DNA of 64,000 nt from Synechococcus sp. PCC 7336 (lineage in GTDB: Bacteria; Cyanobacteriota; Cyanobacteriia; Thermostichales; PCC-7336): assembly GCF_000332275.1 (NCBI RefSeq), contig NZ_CM001776.1:4896008-4960007 (forward strand), written 5' to 3'. The stretch's first letter is position 1. Every line of letters starts with the position of its first letter. Positions 49,208-58,295 of the stretch are shown here, piece by piece. The notes beneath the pieces are model-generated. The model was not told the DNA's origin, made no database searches, and saw nothing but the letters and a program-made list of their open reading frames with translations. The position numbers and the translations under genes were made by a program.

Positions 49208-49224
49208 TCGAGGTGCATCATTTG

Positions 49225-50334
49225 CTAAGGGGCGTCGAGTCTCACCATCCCAGCCGCTTCGGGCGCAAAATCGCCATCGAAACGGGTCTGTTCGCTATAG
49301 CAGGACCCCTGCAACTGAGCTTCTTGCAGATTAGCGCCTAACAGATTGGCTCCTCTGAGATTGACCTGCTGCAATAGCGCTCCCTGCAGATTAGCGCGGC
49401 ACAAGTTGACTGCACTCAAATTGGCTTGGCTCAGATCGGCCTCTATCAACGTTGCTCTGCTCAAATCAGCCTGTCTGAGATTGGCAAACACCAAAACCGC
49501 GCCACTCAAATTGGCTTCACTCAAATTGACATTATATAAATTCGCTTCGCTCAAATTGGCCTCGATCGCGTTGACACCCTGCAGATCGGCAGCACTTAAA
49601 TTAGCCGCACTCAAACTAGATTCTTGCAGGTTGGCTGCTGTTAAAACTACATCGCAGAGATTGGCTTCAGCCAGGTCGGCGTTAGCTAGATTTGCATCGC
49701 GAAATATGCGCTCTCCAGCAGAGTATTCCTGCAAGAGTTCAACCGCGCTGCCAACTGCTTGTGTCTCTGCAGGTTCTTCGTCAGCCAAAACTTCAACCGT
49801 TGATTGTGCCTCTTCAACATTCTCATCAGTCAAGAGTTCAACCGCACGATCGACCGATTGTGTTTCCTCGGGTTCTTCGTTAGTCAAGAATTTAGCCACA
49901 TGACCAATCGATTGTATTTCCTCAGGTTCCTCATCAGCCAAGAGTTCAGTTATACTGCCAACCGATTGTGTTTCTTCAGGTTCCTCGTCAGCCAAAAGTT
50001 CAACTGTCGATTGTGCCTCTGCGGGTTCCTCGTCAGAGGTGCTGGCGAATTCGATGCTGCGAGCCCAAACTGGAGCCATCGAGCCCGGTTGCAAGCCATA
50101 GAAGGTGACGCCACGCAGCGATCGGGGGGCGAGCCCGACAAATGCCTGTTCTAGGGGGGGCACAAAGTTTTGTGGCCGGGGAGGCGGATCGGATTCTAGC
50201 TCGACTTGGAGAACATCTCGATCGACCGAAACCCTTGCCGTAACACCCCGATCGCCTAAAGCGCGATTGAGGATCGAGGCAATAGCATCTGGATCTCCTT
50301 GTTTGGCCAGTTCGATTACTTGTTGCGCAGCCAT
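49225..50334 (-). CDS. Pentapeptide-repeat protein with acidic repeat spacer
   Basis: A 369-residue protein in three parts. Residues 1-95 (AAQQVIELAKQGDPDAIASI, then a VTFYGLQPGS segment) form a small domain often seen at the start of cyanobacterial multidomain proteins. Residues ~100-210 are an acidic spacer built from about six imperfect copies of LLADEEPEETQSVG. Residues ~215-345 are pentapeptide repeats (A-N/D-L-x-x), which fold into a right-handed quadrilateral helix, ending with a short unique tail. Pentapeptide proteins in cyanobacteria have varied, mostly unknown roles. No membrane segment or signal peptide is visible, so it is probably cytoplasmic. Converges with the TPR gene. Confidence 0.88.
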   Translation of the reverse strand: MAAQQVIELAKQGDPDAIASILNRALGDRGVTARVSVDRDVLQVELESDPPPRPQNFVPPLEQAFVGLAPRSLRGVTFYGLQPGSMAPVWARSIEFASTSDEEPAEAQSTVELLADEEPEETQSVGSITELLADEEPEEIQSIGHVAKFLTNEEPEETQSVDRAVELLTDENVEEAQSTVEVLADEEPAETQAVGSAVELLQEYSAGERIFRDANLANADLAEANLCDVVLTAANLQESSLSAANLSAADLQGVNAIEANLSEANLYNVNLSEANLSGAVLVFANLRQADLSRATLIEADLSQANLSAVNLCRANLQGALLQQVNLRGANLLGANLQEAQLQGSCYSEQTRFDGDFAPEAAGMVRLDAP

Positions 50335-50558
50335 AGCATTCCAACCCTACGAGAGGCTAAAAAAGAGGCCAAGCTTGAAAATCGTCGACCTCCGAATAAA
50401 CTGAGCTTGCCCATCTCTTGTGGGCCAAACAACAAGTTCGGAGGCTCGGCAGTCAGATGAGTTTCCCCGGGCACAATAGGTTTGCGGCTGCCGCTCGCGA
50501 GCGATCGCGATCGGGCAAACCGCACAAACATTGACCGTCGTTTCTGGGTTTCTAGACA

Positions 50559-50786
50559 ATGACCGACACTGTCGATCTCGCTCCTCCCGACTTGAGCAAT
50601 TTTAAACAATGGGTGGATAAGGAAATCGAACAACTGAGCGTCTCGACCCTGAAGTCGAATGCCGTCACCTGCACCGCCTGCGGCAAGATCGAAGGAACCT
50701 ACATTATTGATTATCAGGAAAAAACCTTTCGGTTACCTGCGGCTGAGGCTTACGCCTTTCTCAAGTTTGTAGATGAAAATTCCTAA
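50559..50786 (+). CDS. Small CxxC protein of unknown function
   Basis: A 75-residue acidic protein (TDTVDLAPPDLSNFKQWVD at the start) with one CTAC motif near residue 38, which could bind metal or be redox-active, and a tidy C-terminal helix (AAEAYAFLKFVDENS). I do not recognise it, but the composition and uninterrupted frame look genuine. It is divergent from the pentapeptide gene, with about 225 bp between them, and a MITE copy follows the stop by 64 bp. Confidence 0.6.
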   Translation: MTDTVDLAPPDLSNFKQWVDKEIEQLSVSTLKSNAVTCTACGKIEGTYIIDYQEKTFRLPAAEAYAFLKFVDENS

Positions 50787-50850
50787 AATCTCGGGCGTCG
50801 ATCTCGATGGAATGCGATCGCTACTGCCGGAACAGAATTCACTTTTATGC

Positions 50851-51120
50851 TCAAGCCCCGTCTAAGTAGAGACCCGTAGTTTTGAGAATGTGTCTTCACT
50901 AGCGCTGTGGTTCGCTGCATTAGCCCCCTAAATCCCCCATTCTGGGGGACTTGAATACAGTTCCAGTTGAGGGTTGAGAGGCGGGGAAGGCGATGGAGAT
51001 CGGGATGATTAAAGTTGTAGAACGAAGCCAATAGCCTCTCGGAAGTCCCCCACCAGTGGGGGATTTAGGGGGCCGAGTGCAATGCCTGAAAACTCCAGAT
51101 CTCCATCTGGATGGGGTTTA
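50851..51120. repeat. MITE-like repeat, copy 8
   Basis: A 270-bp element from TCAAGCCCCGTC to GGATGGGGTTTA, in the same orientation as copies 1-5, with a ~12-bp deletion near the left end. The remaining spacer to 51254 shows nothing recognisable. Confidence 0.88.
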
Positions 51121-51254
51121 CTGCTCAGAATGCCTGAATAAATTTATCAGATCGCCATGCTCGCTAATAATTTACAGGATTTCTACCCTGAATTCAGTCG
51201 TGGTTCGCTTGTGATGTTTAACGCTGTGGACTGGAAGCGTTAAACACACTCAGT

Positions 51255-52970
51255 TCACCAAAATGCTTTCCCCAACTGCTGAAGCAGTTTCCAGCCGTTC
51301 GTCGCACTCCAGCGGGCGCTCGCCCCCCCCCTCTTTAACAGTAGGGGCAGACCCTCAATCCACAGCCATTGCAGCAGTTTCCTGGTGAGTTCTTTGCTCC
51401 AGCGCACCAGTAGCAGGGCAGATTGCCACAACACTGGCATCAATTCTTGCAAAATAGCGATCGCCAGTTGAGCGCTCGCACTGCCAATTGCTTGGAGCTT
51501 GCGAGTCCAGGCTCGAACGTAGTCGCGACTATCGGCGGCGGCGGCAGCAAAGTTAGCTGGCTTGGGTTGTTCGGGCTCTTGTATGAAGTCACACCACCAC
51601 TGCCATCCCTTGAGGGCAGTCTCTTCGGCCACAAACACACCTCGGTCGAGCCAACTGAGCCCCTCTTGGAGGGGGGAGCGCTCGTTGCCGAGGGGGGTAG
51701 CTTCCACTTCAATGTAGGTTGGCGAATAGCTGGCAGACGAGGCTCTCCTTTGCTTTGAAATGGGCGACGTCTTGCGAGATGGCGATCGCGCAGCCGATTT
51801 TGGGGAGCGGCGGCTGGCAGATTGTTCTGGGTTCGGCGTCAGACGGCTGGCCGTTGCTGGCGATCGCCGTTCGAGCGCGCGTTTGACAGCGGGCCGCAGG
51901 AAGCCGACAGTGGGGGGATTGAGGAGGGGGAGGGGCGCAGGCTCGGGGCCGGGGGGCAGGAGGGGGCGATCGCCCGCAGGATTGAGAAGAGCGTTGGAAG
52001 TTGAGGCCGAAGGAACGAACGAGGCGAATCGAGTCGCAGCAGAGACGGGGTATCTCGTCGGAAGGGTTTCGAGTTCGGGGGAAGAGCTGGCGGGATTAGG
52101 CTGCAACGGCTGCGGCAGATTCTGTCTGACTCGCTCTCCGGTCAATAGGGGTTGACCTGGATCGGACTCGGCGGGCTGTAGGCGGAGTGACTGAAGGGTT
52201 TGACGGGCGATCGCCAGTGGATTGACCGATTGGGGCACCGAGAGCTTTTTCCAGAGCTGTGGCAGCGACGGTAAGGGCTGTTCGGCGGCATTGGGGAGCG
52301 AGAGGCGCTGGCGCAAGGGTCGCGACAGGCGAGCGAGGGTTTGTCGCCAGGTAGGCGCTGGCGGGGCGATCGCAATGGACGAGATCGGCGGGGCTTGCAG
52401 TTGGGCGAGAGCGTTTTCAATTCGCTGGGCGAGCAGAGCTTGCCGATCGCCAGACAGGCAGTTTAGAACGTCGTTGCGAGGAGTGACGAGAACGAGGGCT
52501 CGGCTGTCGATCTGACTGGCGATCGCCTGAATTTGCAGTGGCTGCGATCGGGCTAGAGGGGAATTGCTTTCCAGGTACTCGATACGGCTCGCCAAACTGG
52601 GGGTATGGGAAGAACGAGGGCGTTTAGGCCGAGTCGCGAGTTGGGGAGCAGTTAAAACCTCCGACGCAGAGTCGGCAATGAAGGGAATCGTTTGGGCCAC
52701 CTGCACGAGCTGCTCGATCGCCTCACTGGCGGTTTCGCCAGAACTAGCTGCCGATGTCAGGCGAGATTGAGACTGGGCTGGCGAGAACTGGCGATCGGAT
52801 TGCTCTACTGCCCGAAACAGCTTGTAAAAAGGAAGCAACAGGACTTGGGTTTCCCTCCAAACAGCAGCCTGAAAGTGTCGCCAAGTGCGCTTGCCACCCG
52901 AAATCGTGCGGCGATATTGACGGACTGCGTGCCGAAAGAGGCGGCTGCGGTAGGGACCCGAAGAAGACAT
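51255..52970 (-). CDS. Conserved cyanobacterial hypothetical protein, Pro/Ser/Arg-rich
   Basis: About 571 residues from ATG 52970 (SSSGPYRSRLFRHAVRQYRR). A longer frame to 53120 would run into the histidine-kinase gene, so the inner start is preferred. The N-terminal ~50 residues are basic and include an amphipathic segment (VLLLPFYKLFRAVEQSD). The middle is low-complexity, rich in Pro, Ser, Arg and Gln. The last ~110 residues are helix-rich with Trp clusters (LKGWQWWCDFIQEP, LLQWLWIEGLPLLLKRGG) and look like a membrane-associated domain. I recall similar N termini in cyanobacterial hypothetical proteins but no function. Downstream of and co-directional with the histidine kinase. Confidence 0.75.
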   Translation of the reverse strand: MSSSGPYRSRLFRHAVRQYRRTISGGKRTWRHFQAAVWRETQVLLLPFYKLFRAVEQSDRQFSPAQSQSRLTSAASSGETASEAIEQLVQVAQTIPFIADSASEVLTAPQLATRPKRPRSSHTPSLASRIEYLESNSPLARSQPLQIQAIASQIDSRALVLVTPRNDVLNCLSGDRQALLAQRIENALAQLQAPPISSIAIAPPAPTWRQTLARLSRPLRQRLSLPNAAEQPLPSLPQLWKKLSVPQSVNPLAIARQTLQSLRLQPAESDPGQPLLTGERVRQNLPQPLQPNPASSSPELETLPTRYPVSAATRFASFVPSASTSNALLNPAGDRPLLPPGPEPAPLPLLNPPTVGFLRPAVKRALERRSPATASRLTPNPEQSASRRSPKSAARSPSRKTSPISKQRRASSASYSPTYIEVEATPLGNERSPLQEGLSWLDRGVFVAEETALKGWQWWCDFIQEPEQPKPANFAAAAADSRDYVRAWTRKLQAIGSASAQLAIAILQELMPVLWQSALLLVRWSKELTRKLLQWLWIEGLPLLLKRGGASARWSATNGWKLLQQLGKAFW

Positions 52971-53095
52971 GATGCTGTTAGGGGGTTGTCGGGGAGGGTA
53001 CATTACTATCCCCGAGAATACTCCCACTATAGAGAGAATTGGAGCGATAAGCTGTTGTTTCGAGCCCAGTTTGTCGACAAGCCCCGAATCACGCT

Positions 53096-54496
53096 TCAGG
53101 CGAGCTCCGCTGACTCGCAAGACTCGGCATTTTTAACGGGCAAGAAGACCGTAAAGCAACTCCCTTCCCCCTCTACACTCTCCACCCGAATCTGACCGCG
53201 ATAGCGATCCACAATGGTTTTGACGATCGCCAATCCCAACCCCGAACCTGCCGAACTGCTCCGAGTTCGCTCGCTATTCCCACTGGCAGAACGGCTGCGG
53301 GCGAGATCGATCCGATAGAAGCGATCGAACAGATGGGGAATGGCATCCGATGGAATGCCGATGCCAGTATCTTTCACCTGCAACTGAATCGAGGGCTGGC
53401 CCGATTTCACCCACTGGCGCAGATCGACGGCAACCCGACCCCCCCGAGGGGTGTAGCGGAGGGCATTCTCAATCAAATTGGTCAGCAGCCGCACCAGCTC
53501 GTCCTCATTCCCCATCAAGCTATAAAGAGGAATTGCTGCCCCTTCCCCATCGGGCGGATCGCCAATCGCTAGCGTCAAGCGAATCCCCTGCTCTGCCGCC
53601 CGCGATCGCTGCTCTTCCACCGCCTCCAGCACCAACATATCCAGCGCGCAACATTGCGGGGTTGCTGCCACTCCCCCATCCTGTCGGGCTAAAAAGAGCA
53701 AATCGTCCACCAACCGTCCCAGCCGTTGGGTCAGGCGTTCCACCACCTGCCAGTTGTGGCGATCGCCTGCCTCCAGTGCGGGATCGGAGAGGGCCACTTG
53801 CACGTTGGTCTGAATGCTGGCAATCGGGCTGCGCAATTCGTGGGAGGCATCTGCTGTAAACCGTTTGAGCTGTTGGTAAGACTCCCGCACGGGGGCGATC
53901 GCCAGTCCCGACAAAAACCAGCCCACAATTCCCACGACCCCCAAAGTGCCGGTAACGCCCACTGCTAAATCAAACACCAGCTGTCGCGTCGGTTTCGTCA
54001 CCTCAAACCAGGGATGGCTGACCCGCAAATAGCCCAACAGTTCGTCGTTGTAACGCAAGGGCTGTGTCAGTTGTCGCAACGTATAGTTTGCTGCCACCGT
54101 AACAGTCTGTTCTGGCTGCTTGGAGAGCCCCGGCAGATGCAAACCAGCAGGAAAGGTCGATCGCAGGGGTTCCCCTTTGGGGCTAAACCATTCCAAGTCA
54201 ATCCGATCGTCCTCCACGGCAACATCGCGATCCCGCAAACTTGCATCGAGATCGACGCGAAATTCCGGGCGGGAGCCTGCGAGGCTTGTCGGTTCAATTG
54301 CTGGACTGGCAAATCCTGTCGGCTCGATAACGAGCGATCGCTCTACCACTTCCACCACGTGGTGAAGGGTGTCGTCCACCCGCTCGATAAGGGTGTTGCG
54401 CACGTAAACATAAAAGCAACTGGCAAACAGGAGGAGGAGAATAGCCGTGCAGGCAGCGTACCAGAGGGCAAGGCGGCGGCGTGTGGCTTGAAACAT
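53096..54496 (-). CDS. Membrane sensor histidine kinase
   Basis: About 466 residues from ATG 54496 (FQATRRRLALWYAACTAI); an upstream start at 54583 is less likely because it puts ~29 polar residues before the first membrane helix. Two membrane segments (~8-31 and ~170-195) bracket a periplasmic sensor region. No clear HAMP domain is seen before the H box DASHELRSP (His219). The catalytic domain has NLIENALRYTPRGG, DTGIGIPSDAIPHLFDRFYR and GSGLGLAIVKTIV. The layout is like RppB/NrsS-type cyanobacterial kinases. No response-regulator gene is adjacent, so the partner is unknown. Confidence 0.9.
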   Translation of the reverse strand: MFQATRRRLALWYAACTAILLLLFASCFYVYVRNTLIERVDDTLHHVVEVVERSLVIEPTGFASPAIEPTSLAGSRPEFRVDLDASLRDRDVAVEDDRIDLEWFSPKGEPLRSTFPAGLHLPGLSKQPEQTVTVAANYTLRQLTQPLRYNDELLGYLRVSHPWFEVTKPTRQLVFDLAVGVTGTLGVVGIVGWFLSGLAIAPVRESYQQLKRFTADASHELRSPIASIQTNVQVALSDPALEAGDRHNWQVVERLTQRLGRLVDDLLFLARQDGGVAATPQCCALDMLVLEAVEEQRSRAAEQGIRLTLAIGDPPDGEGAAIPLYSLMGNEDELVRLLTNLIENALRYTPRGGRVAVDLRQWVKSGQPSIQLQVKDTGIGIPSDAIPHLFDRFYRIDLARSRSASGNSERTRSSSAGSGLGLAIVKTIVDRYRGQIRVESVEGEGSCFTVFLPVKNAESCESAELA

Positions 54497-54662
54497 GGCG
54501 CAAGAGCAGTGAAACGATCCCAGTCTAGCGATCGGTCGGGATTCTGTTGAATAGCTTTGTGACGGTGGTTGAAAGAAATTCAAAACAGGCTAATCTTATA
54601 CAGAACATGTTCATTTGTTCTCAAGGGCACAAACGACATTTCTGTACTGGAAATAACTCAAT

Positions 54663-55031
54663 ATGGCTGCTAAAAAGAAATCTCAACCTCTCACCGGTCA
54701 GGCGCTTCAAGACAAAGTTAAAGAAATGCAAGGGGCAGACAAAAAAGATATCGCCAAAGCTTGCGGTTACATCAGCCAAACGAAAGGCGATCGAGAACGG
54801 ATCAATTTGATGGCCTTTTACAGTGCCCTGCTGGAAGCTGAAGGTGTGGAGTTCGAGGCTGCTCCTGACAAAGGCAGTCGAGGCCGCGAGGCTAGCTATA
54901 AAGCCTCGGTTCACAAGAATGGGAATTTATTGATTGGTGCCACCTACACCAAAGAAATGGGTTTAGAGCCTGGGGATGAGTTCACCCTCAAACTGAGCAA
55001 GCGGAGCATTACGTTAACGCGGGTAGATTAG
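54663..55031 (+). CDS. Cyanobacterial AbrB-family regulator (cyAbrB)
   Basis: A 122-residue basic protein. Residues ~1-60 form a conserved helical region (PLTGQALQDKVKEMQGADKK, YISQTKGDRERINLMAFYSA). Residues ~75-122 form the AbrB-like domain (GNLLIGATYTKEMGLEPGD, FTLKLSKRSITL), which in this clade lies at the C terminus. cyAbrB proteins bind DNA rather non-specifically and link carbon/nitrogen status to transcription, including hydrogenase and nitrogen genes in model strains. The gene is divergent from the histidine kinase. Confidence 0.9.
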   Translation: MAAKKKSQPLTGQALQDKVKEMQGADKKDIAKACGYISQTKGDRERINLMAFYSALLEAEGVEFEAAPDKGSRGREASYKASVHKNGNLLIGATYTKEMGLEPGDEFTLKLSKRSITLTRVD

Positions 55032-55077
55032 GCGAACGGGTTTGTTCGAGCGCTAGAGCGCAAACCAGCAAAACGAT

Positions 55078-55458
55078 CTATCCCGATTTTTCAGTCGATT
55101 GCCAGCGCTCTAACCGCACGGGCAGCATTTTCATGCGACTGAGCCGTTTCCACAGGTCGAACGCTTGATGCTCGTACAAATCCAACTGCAGCTTCCCCGG
55201 CAAATGCCCCAAAAACTCCCGCGCCACCTGCAGCTCGCAACCGGTGATGTAGGCAACAAATGTATCTCGGGAGAGGGCGACTTGAATGCGATAAGCCTGC
55301 AGTTGAGTGTCGAGAATTGGGCGATCGCTCGAATGGCATCGGGATTGGCAGGTGGATGGGGCAAAGGTTGCATTCCACAACCAGGCAAAACTGCATTGGG
55401 ATTCGCCCAATTCACCCACCTCGCCTGACAGCTCGGGAAGCAGTTGTGGAACAGTCAT
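55078..55458 (-). CDS. Small conserved-looking protein downstream of the arsenite pump
   Basis: A 126-residue protein with ATG at 55458, 13 bp after the arsenite-pump stop on the same strand. The C-terminal two thirds look like a genuine helical protein (QAYRIQVALSRDTFVAYI, FLGHLPGKLQLDLYEHQAF, DLWKRLSRMKMLPVRLE). The first ~35 residues are less convincing. No family recognised. Spacing suggests co-transcription with the pump. Confidence 0.5.
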   Translation of the reverse strand: MTVPQLLPELSGEVGELGESQCSFAWLWNATFAPSTCQSRCHSSDRPILDTQLQAYRIQVALSRDTFVAYITGCELQVAREFLGHLPGKLQLDLYEHQAFDLWKRLSRMKMLPVRLERWQSTEKSG

Positions 55459-55471
55459 GTTTGAAAAGGGT

Positions 55472-56632
55472 TTAACCGAGGGTTCGAGCGCAGCGCGGAT
55501 CGAGCAGTGTGGCCTTATCGGGTTCGCGAGGAAACCAGCCAGCCGTGCGCTTGCAAATTTCCACCAGCATTAACATCAACGGAACTTCAATCAGGACTCC
55601 AACCACCGTCGCTAAGGCTGCCCCCGAGTTGAGGCCAAACAACGTAACCGCTGTGGCGATCGCCACCTCGAAATGATTGCTCGCCCCAATTAACGCAGCA
55701 GGAGCGGCATCTTCATAGGAAAGCTTCAGTCTCAGGGCTGCAGCATAGGTCATCCAAAAAATAAAATTGGTTTGGAGAAAAAGCGGTACCGCAATTAGAA
55801 GAATGTGCAGCGGATTGTTAACGATGAGTTCCCCTTTGAAGGCAAACAGAAGCACCAAGGTGATGAGGAGTGCTGAAATAGCCACCGGATCGAGATACTT
55901 GAGAAACCGTTGCTCGAACCACTCTCGTCCCTTATATTTGATAATCCAATAGCGGCTTAACGTTCCTGCAATCAAAGGTAGCCCGACATAAATTAAGACT
56001 GACAGCACAATCGTTTGCCAGGGTACTGTTAAATCGTTGGCTGCCAATAGCCACCGACCCAGAGGAGCGTAAAGCGCCAGCATGGCCAGCGAGTTGAGCG
56101 CCACCATCACCAGGGTGTGCCCCTGATTGCCGTAAGAAAGATAGCCCCACATCAGAACCATTGCCGTGCAAGGAGCAATCCCCAGCAGAATAGCCCCAGC
56201 AATGTAAGAATTCGCCAGAGCGATTTCAGTACCGCCGATCGTCTCTGTTCCGGTAATGAAGGCACGAAATAGCCAGCCCAGAAAAAACTGAGCCAGCACC
56301 AACATGGTAAATGGTTTGATGACCCAATTCACCACCAGAGTGAGCGTAACGGGTTTAGGGGTACGAACGGCTTTGTCGACCTGGGTAAAGTCGATCTTCA
56401 CCATGATGGGATACATCATAAAGAACAAGCAGATGGCAATGGGGATCGACACTTGGCTGACGCTCATGGCATCGAGGGCGATCGCCACGTTGGGGAACAG
56501 TCTTCCCAATGCAATTCCAGCCAAAATGCACAGCACAACCCAAAGGGTGAGATACCGCTGGAAAACGTTCAATCGTTGGGGAGCTGGTTCTGCGATCGGG
56601 ACAACAGCTTCTTGGAGATTTTCAATACTCAT
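55472..56632 (-). CDS. arsB: ACR3-type arsenite efflux permease
   Basis: About 386 residues with ten membrane segments. The ACR3 family blocks [33 protein letters not shown] and [14 protein letters not shown] are present; the Cys in GIAPC is the conserved residue required in characterised ACR3 proteins. It exports arsenite from the cytoplasm. ATG at 56632 ([10 protein letters not shown]) is preferred to TTG at 56638. An ArsR repressor, common beside such genes, is not seen in the adjacent ~1 kb. A small unidentified gene follows. Confidence 0.93.
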   Translation of the reverse strand: MSIENLQEAVVPIAEPAPQRLNVFQRYLTLWVVLCILAGIALGRLFPNVAIALDAMSVSQVSIPIAICLFFMMYPIMVKIDFTQVDKAVRTPKPVTLTLVVNWVIKPFTMLVLAQFFLGWLFRAFITGTETIGGTEIALANSYIAGAILLGIAPCTAMVLMWGYLSYGNQGHTLVMVALNSLAMLALYAPLGRWLLAANDLTVPWQTIVLSVLIYVGLPLIAGTLSRYWIIKYKGREWFEQRFLKYLDPVAISALLITLVLLFAFKGELIVNNPLHILLIAVPLFLQTNFIFWMTYAAALRLKLSYEDAAPAALIGASNHFEVAIATAVTLFGLNSGAALATVVGVLIEVPLMLMLVEICKRTAGWFPREPDKATLLDPRCARTLG

Positions 56633-56891
56633 CGGCAATCACGACTTATCCGTTGAAATGGCTTTGGGACAGCTAGTTGAGGGATTCCTGTCGGCGCAAT
56701 CGTTCGTCAAACGCGATCGGACTGGGCGGCCCTTGCCAATACTGTGCCAACAAACATTAAATCAAATAGAATTGATTGGTCAAGCCTAGAAAACTTAATT
56801 TAACCTGGCGATCGCGCACCCGCTGGTCTTCCCTGAGGTGTCTTTGAGGCAGGGTCGGCAAGTTTGCCAAACTGCGTTTGATGGTGCTGCT

Positions 56892-56931
56892 GCCCTCACC
56901 CCCGGCCCCTCTCCCTGGGGAGAGGGGAGAA
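56892..56931 (-). repeat. Short dispersed repeat, left inverted copy
   Basis: CCCTCACCCCCGGCCCCTCT followed by a CCCTGGGGAG core. It is the near-exact reverse complement of the copy at 57478-57535 and shares its core with the repeat at 6725-6899. Confidence 0.7.
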
Positions 56932-57119
56932 ACTTTTGCATTCTCTAAGATCTCCAGTCAATCAAATTTGGTTGATTTATTGGCAAGAGATTGGGGATGG
57001 CCGGTCTGGGAGTTGTGTTACTGACTCAGACCTCTGGCTCAACTGCTTCCTGCAACCTCATGACTCCCGTCCTACCCTTTTTTCTGCTGTACCCATTGCT
57101 CTCGGAATATTCAGCTCAA

Positions 57120-57335
57120 TGGGGTGGGCATGTAGAAAAATCTCGTGCAGATCTGCATGTCAATCAGCCTAGAACGGGTTGGGATGCGGCACGGGTCGTG
57201 GGAACGCTGCGGGCTGACCTGAAGAGGATGCAGGAAACGCAGGGATTGCGGCCCGATCCGATCTTTTTTACGGGCGATGCGGCTTACGGACATATCAGCA
57301 ACGAACGCGGCAAGGCGATCGCCTTGCTTTCCTGA
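57120..57335 (+). pseudogene. Metallophosphoesterase fragment
   Basis: The plus-strand frame reads GWDAARVVGTLRADLKRMQ, GLRPDPIFFTGDAAYGHISN and then stops at 57333-57335. A GLRPDxxFFTGDxAxG segment is the second metal-binding block (GD) of calcineurin-like phosphoesterases. The expected DLH...D motif before it and the GNH...H blocks after it are absent, so only an internal remnant of about 70 codons remains, without a proper start. Confidence 0.55.
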
Positions 57336-57477
57336 CCTCCCTGCCCAACCATCTCAATCGCCTCCTCCACCAGCTTTTCCAAATAAAGCTTGGCATCATC
57401 GCCATCCTCGCCGGGGATAGTAACCCTGCCCGGATAAAGGGGACAGCGAAAGACCAGCAAGGATTTGCGGTTATTTC

Positions 57478-57535
57478 TCCCCTCTCCCTGGGGAGAGGGG
57501 CCGGGGGTGAGGGCAATGCAGAGCCATCCAACTCA
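57478..57535 (+). repeat. Short dispersed repeat, right inverted copy
   Basis: CCCCTCTCCCTGGGGAGAGG followed by a GGCCGGGGGTGAGGGC tail and an AGAGCCATCCAACTCAGG end, matching the tail of the repeat at 6725-6899. Together with 56892-56931 it brackets the phosphoesterase fragment. Confidence 0.7.
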
Positions 57536-57619
57536 GGTTGAATAAGTTATTAAACCCTCATTCCCAAGCATTCAGACAAACAGTCTACCGTCTCCCGATC
57601 GGAGACTCTTCCCAACCCC

Positions 57620-58186
57620 TCAAACAAACAACTTCCCCACTAAATACCGATAGTCAGGCAACAGCGAAGACGTAAGCTCATCATCAGCCAAAAGAGTCGC
57701 CTGCAAAACCAAAACCGCCTGCTCCCGACGATAAACCTCCACCTGCTGCCCCCGCCAATCCACCAGCCAATATTCCCGCACCCCCCGCTTGGAATAGAGC
57801 TTGAGCTTAACCTCGCGATCGCGCTGCTCGTTAGCAACCCCCGCCGACAAAACCTCAACCACCAAATCCGGCGCACCCGCGAAATGCCCCGACCCATCCT
57901 CCAACTGTTCAAATCGCCCCCGATCGATCCAAACCACATCGGGAATCACACTATCCCAAGACCCAAAAATCACCCCAGGCCCAACCACCACACGCCCAGC
58001 CCCCGTTGACTGAGACCACAGATCCAAAGAACTCGCCACCCGCAGACAAGCAGTCTGATGTCGCCAATGAGGTGCGCGCGTCACATACAACTCCCCCTCA
58101 ATAATTTCGTAGCGATCGCCGTTATCCGGCATCACCTCTAAATCCGCCGTCGTCCAGCGCAAATCCCGTCCCGCCGTCTGAGCCAT
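57620..58186 (-). CDS. Uma2 family (DUF820) nuclease-like protein
   Basis: A 188-residue protein with the cyanobacterial Uma2/DUF820 pattern: RWTTADLEVMPDNGDRYEII, ELYVTRAPHWRHQ, PDVVWIDRGR, PDLVVEVLS and KLKLYSKRGVREYWLVDW. These have a PD-(D/E)XK nuclease-type fold with Asp (PDLVVEV) and Glu/Lys positions of the active site visible. They are very numerous in cyanobacterial genomes, and their role is unsettled. It lies downstream of recJ on the same strand. Confidence 0.9.
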   Translation of the reverse strand: MAQTAGRDLRWTTADLEVMPDNGDRYEIIEGELYVTRAPHWRHQTACLRVASSLDLWSQSTGAGRVVVGPGVIFGSWDSVIPDVVWIDRGRFEQLEDGSGHFAGAPDLVVEVLSAGVANEQRDREVKLKLYSKRGVREYWLVDWRGQQVEVYRREQAVLVLQATLLADDELTSSLLPDYRYLVGKLFV

Positions 58187-58295
58187 CAGGCAAGCCCCCG
58201 CAGAATGCTACCAGTCTATCCAACCTCCGAGGCGTCCTCGATCGATTCGCCAGCAGCCCAAAAGCAGAAACAACTCTGGGGGTTCGATTGCCGAC

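Larger units (their letters stand above)
56633..57619. other. Degenerate interval without an intact gene
   Basis: About 990 bp. It contains a 25-codon minus-strand frame (56673-56750) too short to call, two inverted copies of a short dispersed repeat (56892-56931 and 57478-57535), and between them a fragment resembling a metallophosphoesterase. It looks like a decayed or rearranged site. Confidence 0.6.

Noticed and set aside
56673-56750. 25-codon minus-strand frame before the arsenite pump
   Set aside because: Protein-like composition but too short and with only a TTG start. Could be the tail of a lost gene; not claimed.
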